In this document: piece after piece, positions 14,827 to 23,682 of the stretch
Position numbering within the stretch: the stretch's first letter is position 1
Layout: every line of letters starts with the position of its first letter
Source of the DNA: Acidimicrobiia bacterium
GTDB taxonomy: Bacteria > Actinomycetota > Acidimicrobiia > Acidimicrobiales > AC-14
DNA: 64,000 bases
Assembly (NCBI GenBank): GCA_023264995.1
Contig: JAHFUR010000003.1
Span: 124,001-188,000 of the forward strand
Direction: 5' to 3'
The notes under the pieces: model-generated
The model's input: the letters and a program-made list of their open reading frames with translations, nothing else
The model's database searches: none
Told to the model about the DNA's origin: nothing
Made by a program: the position numbers and the translations under genes

Positions 14827-16719
14827 CTACATGTCGATGCCCAACCCGTCGAGCGCCGGGGGCTCGATGACGGGGGCGGCAGACGTGAGGTCGGGAGTAT
14901 GGGTGAGCCCGTTTGCGAAGGCCCAGCGCTGCGCTCCGGCCAGGTCAGGGTCGACGTCGGCCGGGACCAGTTCCGTATCCACGCTGCGCCGGAGATCGCT
15001 CGACCATTCCCGTACCGTCGATGCGGTGGTGTCGAGGTTGAGCTGGGCCAGGTAGGGATCGTCGACGAGCACGTGCTGGTAGGCCAGGGCCTCCAGCCGC
15101 TCGTCGAGCTCGGCCATCGCCGGCGCCGGCGGCAAGCCGGCCGTCGGGTGGAAGAGAGGCTGGTCGATGGCGCTGTCGATCCTCGCCGCGGTCGCCGTTG
15201 TCCAGTAAGCCGTCGCCTGCTCTACGCGCGCCACACTCGCCGCCGCCAGCTGCGGGTCGTCGACCAAGACGTGCTGGTAGCGGATGGCTTCCAACCGGTC
15301 GAGCAGGTCGGGCTTGGCCCAATCAGCCGCCTCACGCCGGGCGGCCGCCGCCTGGGCGTCGCGAAGACCATCGCTGTCGAGGCCAAGCGCCCCTCGTGGC
15401 TCGGGTGCCATCACGGGGCCGCCCGGGGTGTCGCCTCGACGGCTGAGGGCGACGTACCAGCCGGATGAGGTATCGGTGGCCATGACCGCCACGGCCATGG
15501 TTGCTTCCGACTCGCCCTGGGCCGCATGGAGCCGCTCCCAGGGCTTCGGCGCCGGCTCGGGCTCCCGGGCCGGCTCGTCCGCCGCCGGCACAGGGACGGG
15601 GACGGGTGGCGGGTACGGGTCGACTGCCATTGATCGCTCCGTTTCGGTTGTCGTCGTCGTTCGTCTCGCAATCGCCTGGGCCAGCTGCTCGCCGAAACCC
15701 GGCCCGGCCAGCTGCTGCCAGCCGTTCAGATCCCCGGCCGCAGCCGGCACCTGCAGGCGGCTGACCCGGTCGCCGGCGCCCCGCTCCGCCAGCAGCTCCT
15801 GGAGACGCTCGCCTCCGGCCTGGCCCGGCCCGTCGGCGTCGAAGGCCACCACCAGGCGCTCGGTGGGGAAGCGCTGTACCAGGGCGGCGGCGGTCCGCTC
15901 GTCCGGCACCCCGGCGCCGAGCACCGCGGCGGCCCGGTAGCCCGCCTGAGCCGCCACCAGGGCGTCGGGTATGCCCTCGCTGACCACGACCAGGCCGGGA
16001 TCGGCCGGTGGTCGGGGCAGGCGCACCTCGGCGGTCCGGGGCAGGCCGCCGGCCAACGCCGCGGACGGGTTGTCGTACTTGTGGCCGTTGGGTCTCAGAT
16101 AGCGGCTCTGGAGATAGGTGGCCTCCCCGTCGGGGCCCAGCACGGGCAGCACGACGGCGGGCCCGCCCCGGGGCAGGCCCCGGGGCCGGTCGAGTGCGGT
16201 GGGGCCGGGGTCGGCGCCCACTCGGTTGGCCCGCAGCACCTCCTCGCCCAGGCCCCGCTCGGCCAGCCAGCGCCGCATGGGTCGGCCCTGCTCGGACCAC
16301 AGGTGGGCCTCAGCGGCGGCCACGAAGCGCTCCATCTCGGCGCTGGGGCGGCTGGGCGGCGCCGGCTCAGCGCGCTGGATGCGTGCGGTCCGAAGGGCAG
16401 GCATGGGCCGGTCCACCTCGGCCACGCCGGCCCGGCGGGCCAGCAGCTCGATGGCCTCGGGGAAGCGCACGCCCTGGGTGGTCATCACTAGGTCGATCGC
16501 CGTACCGCCCGCCCCGCAGGAGTGGCACCGCCAGCGCTCGTCGCCGTAGCCGGTGCGGAAGATGCTCACCGGCGGCGTCTTGCCCGTCTGGTTGCCGTGG
16601 CCGGGGTCGGGGCAGGGCCAGGTCGCGCCGGCGCCACGACCCTTGTGCGGGCCGACGAGCTGGTCGGCAAGCTCGGCCAGATCGGTGCGCCCAAGCACCT
16701 CGTTGCGGTCATAGCCCAT
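14827..16719 (-). CDS. DnaG-like primase (CHC2 zinc finger plus TOPRIM)
   Basis: Primase-type protein of 630 residues. The N-terminal CHC2 zinc finger is seen in WPCPDPGHGNQTGK and RWRCHSCGAGG, followed by DLVMTTQGVRFPEAIELLARRAGV. A TOPRIM core occurs at about 245-330, with the acidic residue in GLVVVSEGIPDALVAAQAG and the DxD in ERLVVAFDADGPGQAGG. After a proline-rich linker near residue 375 the C-terminal half is element-specific and contains an internal duplication: RYQHVLVDDPQLA at about 480 and AYQHVLVDDPYLA at about 540. It shows no helicase domain. Start ATG 16719 has a GGAGG site, and nested palindrome copy 2 begins 37 bases upstream. Likely role: priming of element replication or of the transferred strand. 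Confidence 0.9.
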   Translation of the reverse strand: MGYDRNEVLGRTDLAELADQLVGPHKGRGAGATWPCPDPGHGNQTGKTPPVSIFRTGYGDERWRCHSCGAGGTAIDLVMTTQGVRFPEAIELLARRAGVAEVDRPMPALRTARIQRAEPAPPSRPSAEMERFVAAAEAHLWSEQGRPMRRWLAERGLGEEVLRANRVGADPGPTALDRPRGLPRGGPAVVLPVLGPDGEATYLQSRYLRPNGHKYDNPSAALAGGLPRTAEVRLPRPPADPGLVVVSEGIPDALVAAQAGYRAAAVLGAGVPDERTAAALVQRFPTERLVVAFDADGPGQAGGERLQELLAERGAGDRVSRLQVPAAAGDLNGWQQLAGPGFGEQLAQAIARRTTTTTETERSMAVDPYPPPVPVPVPAADEPAREPEPAPKPWERLHAAQGESEATMAVAVMATDTSSGWYVALSRRGDTPGGPVMAPEPRGALGLDSDGLRDAQAAAARREAADWAKPDLLDRLEAIRYQHVLVDDPQLAAASVARVEQATAYWTTATAARIDSAIDQPLFHPTAGLPPAPAMAELDERLEALAYQHVLVDDPYLAQLNLDTTASTVREWSSDLRRSVDTELVPADVDPDLAGAQRWAFANGLTHTPDLTSAAPVIEPPALDGLGIDM

Positions 16720-16755
16720 GGCCCGACGTCCTCCGGAAGAGAGGCCTCCATCCCT

Positions 16756-16837
16756 CTACTGGTGTGCGGCGGAGCCAAAACGCCACAAGGATTTCTCAGA
16801 TTTCTTTGTGGCGTTTTCCGTTCTCGCACACCAGTAG
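16756..16837. repeat. Nested palindrome, copy 2 (perfect arms)
   Basis: The outer arms CTACTGGTGTGCG (16756-16768) and CGCACACCAGTAG (16825-16837) are perfectly complementary over 13 bp. Inside them AAAACGCCACAA (16777-16788) pairs with TTGTGGCGTTTT (16806-16817) over 12 bp. The stem can be extended in RNA through a G-U pair. The element is between the divergent DnaG-like primase gene and the Tad operon, 37 bases from the primase start. There is no T-run after the stem, so it does not look like a simple terminator. Confidence 0.9.
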
Positions 16838-17525
16838 GTAGGTAGCGGGGTCGCGCCCCGGTCGAGAAAGGAGGTTGAAACGGGCCATGGCCGGTGACGA
16901 CGAGATGGTGGCCGGCGCCGGCCAAGTCCGATATTCTGCAGACTGGCTCGCATCGCCGATCGGCGGAGCGACCGTCGCCTCGGTGACGGGCCCATCGGAG
17001 GACGGGGCGCCGACAAGTCCTCCCTCCCAACCAGTTGGGGCGCGCACGCTGTGGCGCGGGCGCCATCGGTTGTCGTCGACGTCGGCGGTGACTGATGGCG
17101 CTCGGCTGACGGCGCGGCGTGCTGTCGTCCCTTGCGTTCGGAGGATGCAGATGGGACGATCCGGGGGCGAGACGCCTATCCGGGAGGCGGCCAGTGAGCG
17201 GACTGAGCGGGCGGACATCCGAAGTGGTGAGCTCCCGGGCGTAACCGTGCGGCAGGTCACTTCCCCCACCGCCCCCGGGAAGGGGCGTGCCCGACCGGCG
17301 GCGCCGGCGAACGCGGCCCGCCGCGCATTCTCTGCGCAGCGTGGTGGCACTTCTCGATGCCGGCGACGTGGCCGGTGGCCGGTGGGCCAGCCAGCGCTGT
17401 CTGACGGCGCTCGGGATGGACACTGCAGTTCAGATGACGAACCCCAGGGAGGAGCGACAGTAGGGGTCAGAACGACCCCGACCTCGCGCAACGGGCTAGG
17501 CCCACCGTCTTAGGAGGTCGACGAC
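16838..17525. other. Long leader before the Tad operon; one weak reading frame
   Basis: Nearly 700 bases precede cpaB. A plus-strand frame from ATG 16887 to 17513, with a GAAAGGAGG sequence about a dozen bases before the ATG, could encode a roughly 208-residue arginine-, serine- and proline-rich product starting MAGDDEMVAGAGQVRYSADW. Its third positions are much less G/C-biased than those of the flanking genes and no domain is visible, so I do not call it a gene. The region more likely contains the Tad operon promoter and an untranslated leader. Confidence 0.4.
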
Positions 17526-18245
17526 GTGGCAACGACGGCCCCGCCCGCGGCGGTTTCGCCGCCGACGGCGACAGCTCGCCCGCTGCCCAAGCGGCGAGGA
17601 AGAAGCAAGGTCCCTACCCCTCTATGGGTCGCGGTGGTCGCCGGCGTGCTCGCCATGCTGGCCTTCCTGGTGGCGACGGGCGAGAGCGGGGGCAGACAGG
17701 TGGCAGTCGCCGCTCGGGACCTGGCGGCCGGTGAGCAGCTGTCGCCCGGCGACTTCCGCTACATCAATGCCCGGCTGCCCGACGCCACGCTGAATGCGAT
17801 GTTGCGCCCCGCCGACGTCGGCGCCATCTCGGGCCGGGTGACGACCCACGCCATCACCGCGGGGGAGCCGGTCACCAAGGCCGACGTTGCCGCCGCCGCG
17901 GCGCCCAGCCAGCAGCGGGCGATGAGCATCCCGATCGAGCCCTCCCATGCCGTCAGCGGCAGCCTCCAGCGGGGCGACGTGGTCGACGTGGTGGACAGCT
18001 CGAGCGGGGAGTCCGTCTACGTGGTCACCGACGCCCGAGTGCTGGCGGCCGGCGCTCCCGAGGGAGGCAAAAGCCTCGCGGGGTCGCCGGGGAAGTACGC
18101 GGTGACGATCGCCGTGGACGAACGGTCCGCCCTCCGGGTGGCCCAAGCCATCACCGGCGGCAAGGTCGACGTCGTCCGGGCCACAGGGGCCCCGCCGGCG
18201 TTGCCGTCCCCGGCGCCGACCACGAGCACGACCGTTCGGAGGTGA
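17526..18245 (+). CDS. cpaB: CpaB/RcpC-like pilus assembly protein (SAF domain)
   Basis: Periplasmic or outer-face component of Tad-type pilus biogenesis. The 239-residue protein has a basic N-terminus, one membrane helix at about 36-52 (VPTPLWVAVVAGVLAMLAFL) and a SAF domain with the typical VAARDLAAGEQLSPGDF and ITAGEPVTKADV turns, followed by a Thr/Pro-rich tail. Start GTG 17526 is preceded by AGGAGG. It is the first gene of a long plus-strand operon and overlaps the next gene by four bases. Confidence 0.88.
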   Translation: MATTAPPAAVSPPTATARPLPKRRGRSKVPTPLWVAVVAGVLAMLAFLVATGESGGRQVAVAARDLAAGEQLSPGDFRYINARLPDATLNAMLRPADVGAISGRVTTHAITAGEPVTKADVAAAAAPSQQRAMSIPIEPSHAVSGSLQRGDVVDVVDSSSGESVYVVTDARVLAAGAPEGGKSLAGSPGKYAVTIAVDERSALRVAQAITGGKVDVVRATGAPPALPSPAPTTSTTVRR

Positions 18246-19402
18246 ACGGCTTGGTGCCCGTGGCCTTCGCGGCCAGTTCCCATCCGTGGCAGCAGCGGCT
18301 CAACCGCCACCTGCACGCCTACTCGACCGACGTGCAGGTGGTGGCCATCGTGGCCGACCCCGGGGACCTGTGGGAGAGCGAGTGGCGCGTGCTCGTCATC
18401 GACGCCGCCAGTCCATGGCTGACCACCGAGTTCTGCGAGGACATCCATCTGCGCTTCCGGGGGATCGTGGCCGTCTACGACCCCGGCGACGCCCGTCGCA
18501 AGCAGCGGGCCCTCGATGCGGGAGCAGACGTGCCGCTGGAGTGGGACGCCGAGCCGGCGGAGCTGGTGGCCACCGTGCACGCGGTGGCGGCCCGCTGGCC
18601 GGCCAGGGCGCGGGCCGCTGGCCGCCACCGCCCGCCTGCCCGGGCAGCCATCCCGCGCGGTGGCCCGGTCATCGCCGTCGGCGGCCCGTCAGGCACGCGC
18701 CCGGACCGAGTGGCGGTGGCGCTGGCCAGCGCCCTCGCCGGGGGGAAGGTGCCGGTGTGCGTGGTCGACGCCAACGAGGTTGACCCGTCTCTTGCGGTGC
18801 GGCTGGGGCTCCGTCCCCAGCCCAACATCGCCACCGCCGCTGCTCGGCCCACCACCATGCTCCCGGAGTTGGTGGCCGAGGATCTGCAGGAGGTGCCCGA
18901 TGCGGGGGTGTGGGCGCTGGCCGGGCTGGCGGACCCCGCCCAGTGGACCACGGTCACGGGCCAGGCGCTGCGGCGCACGCTGGAGACCCTCGCCGAGGCC
19001 CACGTGTACGTCGTGGCATTGCTGGGGCCCATCGTCGAGGACCAGCCCCGGTTCACCATGAGCCGCACCGCCGTCTCCATGGCCCGGGCCATCGTCGCCG
19101 TGGGAGAGGCCACGCCACCGGGCATCGCCGCTCTCACGGGGTGGATCGCCGACGCAGTACGGGCCACCGACGGCACCCCGGTCTACCCGGCGGCGGTCCA
19201 GTGGGACCTGTCGCGATCACAGCGCGCCGACGCGGCCGAGGCGCTGGCCAAGGTGGCGCGCCTGGCCCCCGGCCCGGGGACCGTCACGTTGCTGCCAGCA
19301 CCGAGCCGGCGCGACCGGGCCCGGTCCTGGGACGGGCGGGTGGCTCCTGAGCGCAAGCTGACGGCCGCCGCCCGGGAGTTGGCGGCGCAGGTGCGGACAT
19401 GA
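18242..19402 (+). CDS. cpaE: CpaE/TadZ-like protein with degenerate P-loop
   Basis: Predicted localisation or assembly factor of the Tad machine, which in the family is a receiver-like domain fused to a MinD/ParA ATPase. Of 386 residues, about 1-130 look like the receiver-like part (WRVLVIDAASPWL, RKQRALDAGADVPLEW), and the rest follows the ParA fold pattern (VPVCVVDANEVDPSLAVRLGL). The loop that should be the deviant Walker A reads VGGPSGTRPDRVAVALA and lacks both lysines, so ATP hydrolysis is doubtful. It overlaps cpaB and cpaF by four bases on each side. Confidence 0.78.
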   Translation: MNGLVPVAFAASSHPWQQRLNRHLHAYSTDVQVVAIVADPGDLWESEWRVLVIDAASPWLTTEFCEDIHLRFRGIVAVYDPGDARRKQRALDAGADVPLEWDAEPAELVATVHAVAARWPARARAAGRHRPPARAAIPRGGPVIAVGGPSGTRPDRVAVALASALAGGKVPVCVVDANEVDPSLAVRLGLRPQPNIATAAARPTTMLPELVAEDLQEVPDAGVWALAGLADPAQWTTVTGQALRRTLETLAEAHVYVVALLGPIVEDQPRFTMSRTAVSMARAIVAVGEATPPGIAALTGWIADAVRATDGTPVYPAAVQWDLSRSQRADAAEALAKVARLAPGPGTVTLLPAPSRRDRARSWDGRVAPERKLTAAARELAAQVRT

Positions 19403-20685
19403 CAGCGCCCGACGCTATGCCCGATCCCCTGGACCGTCTCTATGACGAGGTGGACGAGCTGCTGCTGGCCGAGAACATCAGCCCTCGCGACCGCGCCGGC
19501 GTGGAGCGCGTCGCCCTGCACGCCGTCGGCGACTACCAGACCAAGGCGGGGCGCGGGGTCCACTACCCGTTGGCCCACCCCGAGGTGACGGTGGCGGAGA
19601 TCGTCTCGGACGTGTGCGACTACGGGGTGCTCGGGTGGGTGTTCCGCCAGCCCGGTGTCGAGGACATCACCATCCGAGGCGCCCGGATCCGCTACTTCCA
19701 GCACGGCCGGTGGAAGGCGCCCACGCTGCCGACCACCGAGCGTCGGAACCGCCACGTCATCATGCAGCTGATCGCGGATGCCGGCGTGCCCCTCGACCAG
19801 GAGCACCCCGTCGTCGACCGCGTCCAGATCCTCGACGGCGCCGGACGCCTCGCCGCCGCCATTCCCCCCGTGGCCGCCGTGCTCGACGCCACCATCCGCC
19901 TCTACGTGGTGCGGGCGGTGTCGATGGATGACCTCGTGGAGTGGGACATGCTCTCCCAGCCCGCCGCGGAGCTCCTCAGCCTGGATCTCAGGGCCCGGGG
20001 GGCGGTGATCATCAGTGGGGAGACGGGGGCCGGCAAGACCACGGTGATGAGCGGCCTGCTGTCGCGCGTCGACGTGTCCATGCGCCCGCTGCTGGTGGAG
20101 GACTACCGGGAGATCGACTTCCACCACGACCTGGGGGGCTCGTTCCAGATCAAGCCCGGCCCGGTCGACGACCGGCCCGAACGCTCAATCGCCGGCCTCT
20201 TGCGGTTCATGCTCGGCCTGCGCCCCGACCTGGTGGCTGTGGGCGAGGTGCGGGGCCGGGAGGCGTGGGACCTGACGGGCGCCGCCGGCGTGGGGGCGGG
20301 CTTCATCGCCACCCTCCATGGGCCCGACGCCGAGCGGGCCCTGGAACGCCTGGCCCGCCTCAGCCGTGGCCACGCCGACCGCCCCGAGCCCGAGGCCATC
20401 AGGGAGACGTTCAGCGATCTGTTGCACTTCGTGGTGCACTGCGAGCGCGGTGTGTCGGTGGAGGGCAAGTACCTGCACCAGGTGACCGAGGTGCGGGCCG
20501 TCGTGCCGCCCGTCGACGCCAGCAGAGGTTTCACCTCCGACCTCATCTTCGAGCGACCGGACGGCCTCGGCACCCCCATGCGCTGGACCAAGCTCGAACC
20601 GCCGGCGCCCATCGTCGATCGCCTCGAGCGGCTGCTCCCGACCGGGGTCCACCTGCGAGACGTGCTCGGAGGTGCTCGGCTATGA
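19399..20685 (+). CDS. cpaF: CpaF/TadA secretion ATPase
   Basis: Cytoplasmic hexameric ATPase of the type II/IV secretion superfamily powering Tad pilus assembly. The 428 residues show the N-terminal helical domain (GVLGWVFRQPGVEDITI), Walker A GETGAGKTT at about 206-214, an Asp box (LLVEDYREIDF), Walker B in RPDLVAVGEVRGREAWD and the His box in GFIATLHGPDAERALERL. All catalytic motifs are intact, so this is the probable motor of the pilus system. It overlaps cpaE and tadB by four bases. Confidence 0.95.
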   Translation: MTAPDAMPDPLDRLYDEVDELLLAENISPRDRAGVERVALHAVGDYQTKAGRGVHYPLAHPEVTVAEIVSDVCDYGVLGWVFRQPGVEDITIRGARIRYFQHGRWKAPTLPTTERRNRHVIMQLIADAGVPLDQEHPVVDRVQILDGAGRLAAAIPPVAAVLDATIRLYVVRAVSMDDLVEWDMLSQPAAELLSLDLRARGAVIISGETGAGKTTVMSGLLSRVDVSMRPLLVEDYREIDFHHDLGGSFQIKPGPVDDRPERSIAGLLRFMLGLRPDLVAVGEVRGREAWDLTGAAGVGAGFIATLHGPDAERALERLARLSRGHADRPEPEAIRETFSDLLHFVVHCERGVSVEGKYLHQVTEVRAVVPPVDASRGFTSDLIFERPDGLGTPMRWTKLEPPAPIVDRLERLLPTGVHLRDVLGGARL

Positions 20686-21551
20686 GGCTGCTCGGGGCGA
20701 TGGCCGCCGGGGTCTGTGTGTTCATGGTCGTTGGCTGGCGCGGGGGCCACCTCGACCGGTTCAGCCTTGGTGGCCGGCGGCGCAACCATCTCTCCCGCGG
20801 GGCGTGGCTGGCCCAGGCCGGGCTGTCGGTCAGCCCGGCCCAGTTCGCCGCCGCCTCGGCGCTGAGCGGCCTGGCGGCCATGGCGCTGGCGTGGGCGGTG
20901 AGCGGCTCGCCGGCCATCGGCCTGGTGCCGGCCGTCGCCGCCGGTTTCGCCCCCCGCGCCTGGTACGCCAACCGCCGCAAGGCTCGCCTCCACGCCGTCA
21001 CCGAAGCCTGGCCCGATGGCATCCTCCATGTGCTGGGCGCCCTCCGCAGCGGCCTGTCGGTGCACGGCGCCACCGTGGACCTCACCATCTCGGGGCCGGA
21101 GGCCCTGCGCGAGGCGTTCGCCCACTATGAGGCGTGGGCCCGGGTGTCGAGCCCGGCGGCCGCCCTGGTCCGGGTGCGCGAGGAGCTGGCCGAGCCGGTG
21201 AGCGACAAGGCCATCGGAGTGCTGATCGAGGCCAACCGCCACGGCACCGAAGTGGCGCTGTCCATCCTGGCCGCACTGGCCGAGGACGTACGGGCCGACG
21301 AGCGGGTAAGCCAGCAGATCCGCCAGGCCCAGCATGAGCCTCGACTGACCGGGGCGATCGCCTTCGGCTTCCCGTGGCTGGCGCTGCTGTTCTCCTGTGC
21401 CGCCGCTCCCGAGGTGCGCAGCTATTACGCGACCGGCGCCGGCCACGTCGCCCTGGTGCTGGGCGCGGTGCTGTCGCTCTCCAACCTCGTGGTGATCCTG
21501 CGTCTGGCTCGGGAGGACCCCGAGCCCCGGGTGGTCGGAGAGGGGTGGTGA
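20682..21551 (+). CDS. tadB: TadB-like inner-membrane platform protein
   Basis: Type II secretion F-family (T2SSF) platform protein for pilus assembly. The ATG at 20682 overlaps the cpaF stop; it gives a 289-residue protein with two N-terminal membrane helices, a cytoplasmic four-helix bundle containing WPDGILHVLGALRSGLSVHG and the family sequence QIRQAQHEPRLTGAIAFGFP, and C-terminal helices (GHVALVLGAVLSLSNLVVIL). The layout and place before a second T2SSF gene identify it as TadB. Confidence 0.88.
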   Translation: MRLLGAMAAGVCVFMVVGWRGGHLDRFSLGGRRRNHLSRGAWLAQAGLSVSPAQFAAASALSGLAAMALAWAVSGSPAIGLVPAVAAGFAPRAWYANRRKARLHAVTEAWPDGILHVLGALRSGLSVHGATVDLTISGPEALREAFAHYEAWARVSSPAAALVRVREELAEPVSDKAIGVLIEANRHGTEVALSILAALAEDVRADERVSQQIRQAQHEPRLTGAIAFGFPWLALLFSCAAAPEVRSYYATGAGHVALVLGAVLSLSNLVVILRLAREDPEPRVVGEGW

Positions 21552-22474
21552 CCGCGCAGCGCATCCTCCTCGCCCTGCCGGTGGGTGTGTTCACGGCATC
21601 GGTCGTGCTGCTCTTCTGGCGGGTGCCACGCCGGCTCGGCCCGCGCCTCGACCCCTACACCGTCGGCCAGCGCGTGCGCCTGGGCGAGCGGGCCGCGGAG
21701 CTCGAGGTGCTGCTTCCCCCGCCGGCGGCCAGCGCCTTCGCCCGCCTCTTCGGCCCCATGCTGCGCTCGGTCGAGGACCGGGTGAGCCGCTTCTTGGGCC
21801 ACCGCGACGAGGCCGCCACCGCCCGGGCGCTCGAGCACGCCGGCCTCGAGGATGTGACGCCCCGCCAGTTCCGGGACCAGCAGTTCGCCTTCGCCACCGG
21901 CGGCGTGCTCCTGGGGGTGGTGGCCGGTGTGCTGTCGGGGCCCCGCACAGGGCTGTTGATCGCCGCGTTCGCCGTACCCATCGGGTTCATGCGCAAGCGC
22001 AACGCCCTCGAGAGGCTGATCAAGCTGCGCCGGGAGAGGATGCGCGCCGAGCTGTGGCAGGTGAACGGGCTGCTGGCCGTCAAGCTGCACGCCTCGCTCA
22101 ACGTGCAGGCCGTCATCTCCGAGTTCGTGGCCGAGTCCCACGGCGAGATCGCCGACGAGCTGCGCCGCGTGCTCGTCGCCATCGAGACCGGGACCGCCGG
22201 CGAGCGGGCACTACGCGACCAGGCCGAGCGCACCGCCGAGCCGTTCGCCGCCCGGCTGTACCGCGTCCTCGCCGACGGCATCGAGAAGGGGGGCAACGTC
22301 TCCCTCGCCCTCCTGGACCAGGCCGCCGACATCCGACACGCCCATCGCGACGACCGCCTGCACGCGGCCACTGTGCGCACCGTGCTCATGGCCGGGCCGT
22401 CGGTGCTCATGGCCGCCGTCATGCTGCTGCTGGTCGGTGCTCCCGCCGTCAACCTCCTGTTCCACATCACCTGA
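21548..22474 (+). CDS. tadC: TadC-like inner-membrane platform protein
   Basis: Second T2SSF-family platform subunit, 308 residues, starting with GTG 21548 in a four-base overlap with tadB. The N-terminal helix is ILLALPVGVFTASVVLLF; central helices follow (GGVLLGVVAGVLSGPRTGLL), then the cytoplasmic bundle (ELWQVNGLLAVKLHASLNVQ, ALLDQAADIRHAHRDDRLHA) and a last helix (VLMAAVMLLLVGAPAVNLLF). It is expected to form a heteromeric platform with TadB at the base of the pilus. Confidence 0.88.
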   Translation: MTAQRILLALPVGVFTASVVLLFWRVPRRLGPRLDPYTVGQRVRLGERAAELEVLLPPPAASAFARLFGPMLRSVEDRVSRFLGHRDEAATARALEHAGLEDVTPRQFRDQQFAFATGGVLLGVVAGVLSGPRTGLLIAAFAVPIGFMRKRNALERLIKLRRERMRAELWQVNGLLAVKLHASLNVQAVISEFVAESHGEIADELRRVLVAIETGTAGERALRDQAERTAEPFAARLYRVLADGIEKGGNVSLALLDQAADIRHAHRDDRLHAATVRTVLMAGPSVLMAAVMLLLVGAPAVNLLFHIT

Positions 22475-22503
22475 AGCTGACAACTGAAAGAGAGGGTCCC
22501 AAA

Positions 22504-22725
22504 ATGAACGACACGCTGCTGAGGCTGTGGCTGGCCATCGACGGCCGTCTCAAGAGGTCCCAGGAGCCGCTCGGTCCCGAGGCCGGGCTGTCCCAGACCG
22601 TCGAGAACCTCCTGTGGGCCATGTTGGCCATCGCCGTGGTGGTGGCACTGATCCCCACTGCCCGAACCCGCGTGGTCGAGGCCGCCAACAACATCTTCGA
22701 CCAGGTGGTCGACGCCACCGGCTGA
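22504..22725 (+). CDS. Flp-type pilin candidate
   Basis: 73-residue protein starting MNDTLLRLWLAIDGRLKRSQ, with one membrane helix at about 38-57 (NLLWAMLAIAVVVALIPTAR) and a short polar C-terminus. Size, position after tadC and the single hydrophobic segment suggest the structural Flp pilin. The N-terminal leader of about 30 residues is longer than usual, and the classical GxxxxEY cleavage motif is replaced by GLSQTVENLLWA, so processing is uncertain. An AGAGAGGG site precedes the ATG. Confidence 0.72.
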   Translation: MNDTLLRLWLAIDGRLKRSQEPLGPEAGLSQTVENLLWAMLAIAVVVALIPTARTRVVEAANNIFDQVVDATG

Positions 22726-22738
22726 GAGACGAAAGGGC

Positions 22739-23113
22739 GTGGCTATCGACGAGCGAGGAAGCGCCACCGTGCAGAACGTGATCCTGATGCCGACCATGTT
22801 CCTGTTCGTGTGCATGGTGCTGATGCTGCTGCTGTGGGCGTACGCCCAGGGCGTCGTCCACGCTGCCGCCGATCAGGCGGTGCGGGCCGGGAGCCGCATC
22901 GACGTCGAGTCGGTGGCCACCTGCCAGGACCGGGCCGCCCAGACCCTGGCCAACGCTCTACCGGGCCTGGGCCCGGGCGACGTCAGCTGCTCGGAGTCGG
23001 CCGGGGTGGTCTCGGTCAGCATCCGGCTGCCCGTCACCGGCGGCATCCCGCCGTTCCGGTCCACCACCCTCACCGCCGCGGCCTCGGCCCGCAAAGAGGT
23101 GGCGCCGCAGTGA
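22739..23113 (+). CDS. TadE-like pseudopilin 1
   Basis: 124-residue TadE-type minor pilin. The N-terminal signature is DERGSATVQNVILMPTMFLF followed by a membrane helix, then an extracytoplasmic domain with two cysteines (VATCQDRAAQ and GDVSCSESAG) that may form a disulfide. It starts with GTG at 22739 and ends in a four-base overlap with the next TadE-like gene. In Tad systems such proteins initiate or decorate the pilus. Confidence 0.8.
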   Translation: MAIDERGSATVQNVILMPTMFLFVCMVLMLLLWAYAQGVVHAAADQAVRAGSRIDVESVATCQDRAAQTLANALPGLGPGDVSCSESAGVVSVSIRLPVTGGIPPFRSTTLTAAASARKEVAPQ

Positions 23114-23682
23114 TACTCGACTCGGGCACCCAGTGGCCGCCGGTGAGACCGGTTGCGCCGACCGAGCTGGCGGCCCGGCCCACACGGCGGCGGCGCGACT
23201 GTCGCTCCGGTCACATGGGGGCCGACCCGTCGTGGCGCTGGTGGTCACACGCCAGTGGGCTGATCCCCTTCCGCCGTCGTCGCAGTGACGACGGGTTCAC
23301 GACCATCGAGTTCCTGCTGTGCTTGGCGCTCATCATCTTCCCCGTCATCGGGCTGTCGGCCGCCGCCCTCGACTGGCCGGGGCGGCTGAACGCTGCCTCC
23401 GGTGCGGCCTACGAGGCGGCGCACTCGGTGGTGCACTCGCCCGCCGCCGACCCCGAGGAAGGACGGGCCCGCGCCGTGGAGGTGTGGATCAACCACGGCT
23501 ACGACGCCGGCGACATCGAGGTGGCCTTCGAGGGCGACCCAACGTCCCGTGGGGGCGTCTACACCTCGACGGTGACGGTGGTGCTGCCGGCCATCGTCCT
23601 CCCAGGCGTCGGCCGTATCGCCGGCGGCTCCGTCTCGCGCTCGCATTCCGAGCGGGTTCCCGACTTCGAGAGCATCCAGTGA
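23110..23682 (+). CDS. TadE-like pseudopilin 2
   Basis: 190-residue protein with a long, arginine-rich cytoplasmic leader of about 60 residues and then the TadE signature DDGFTTIEFLLCLALIIFPV with its membrane helix. The rest is an exported domain (GRARAVEVWINHGYDAGDIE). The GTG at 23110 overlaps the previous stop; an internal ATG at 23215 would shorten the leader and remains an alternative. A glutamate five residues into the hydrophobic signature, as in type IV pilins, is visible. Confidence 0.8.
   Translation: MILDSGTQWPPVRPVAPTELAARPTRRRRDCRSGHMGADPSWRWWSHASGLIPFRRRRSDDGFTTIEFLLCLALIIFPVIGLSAAALDWPGRLNAASGAAYEAAHSVVHSPAADPEEGRARAVEVWINHGYDAGDIEVAFEGDPTSRGGVYTSTVTVVLPAIVLPGVGRIAGGSVSRSHSERVPDFESIQ

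Noticed and set aside
16796-17491. Minus-strand frame spanning the Tad leader and the palindrome
   Set aside because: It reads through the inverted repeat and has no domain or start site; probably chance in high-GC DNA.
19941-20681. N-terminal extension of the tadB frame over cpaF
   Set aside because: The extension is out-of-frame reading of the cpaF gene; TadB homology and the coupled ATG begin at 20682.
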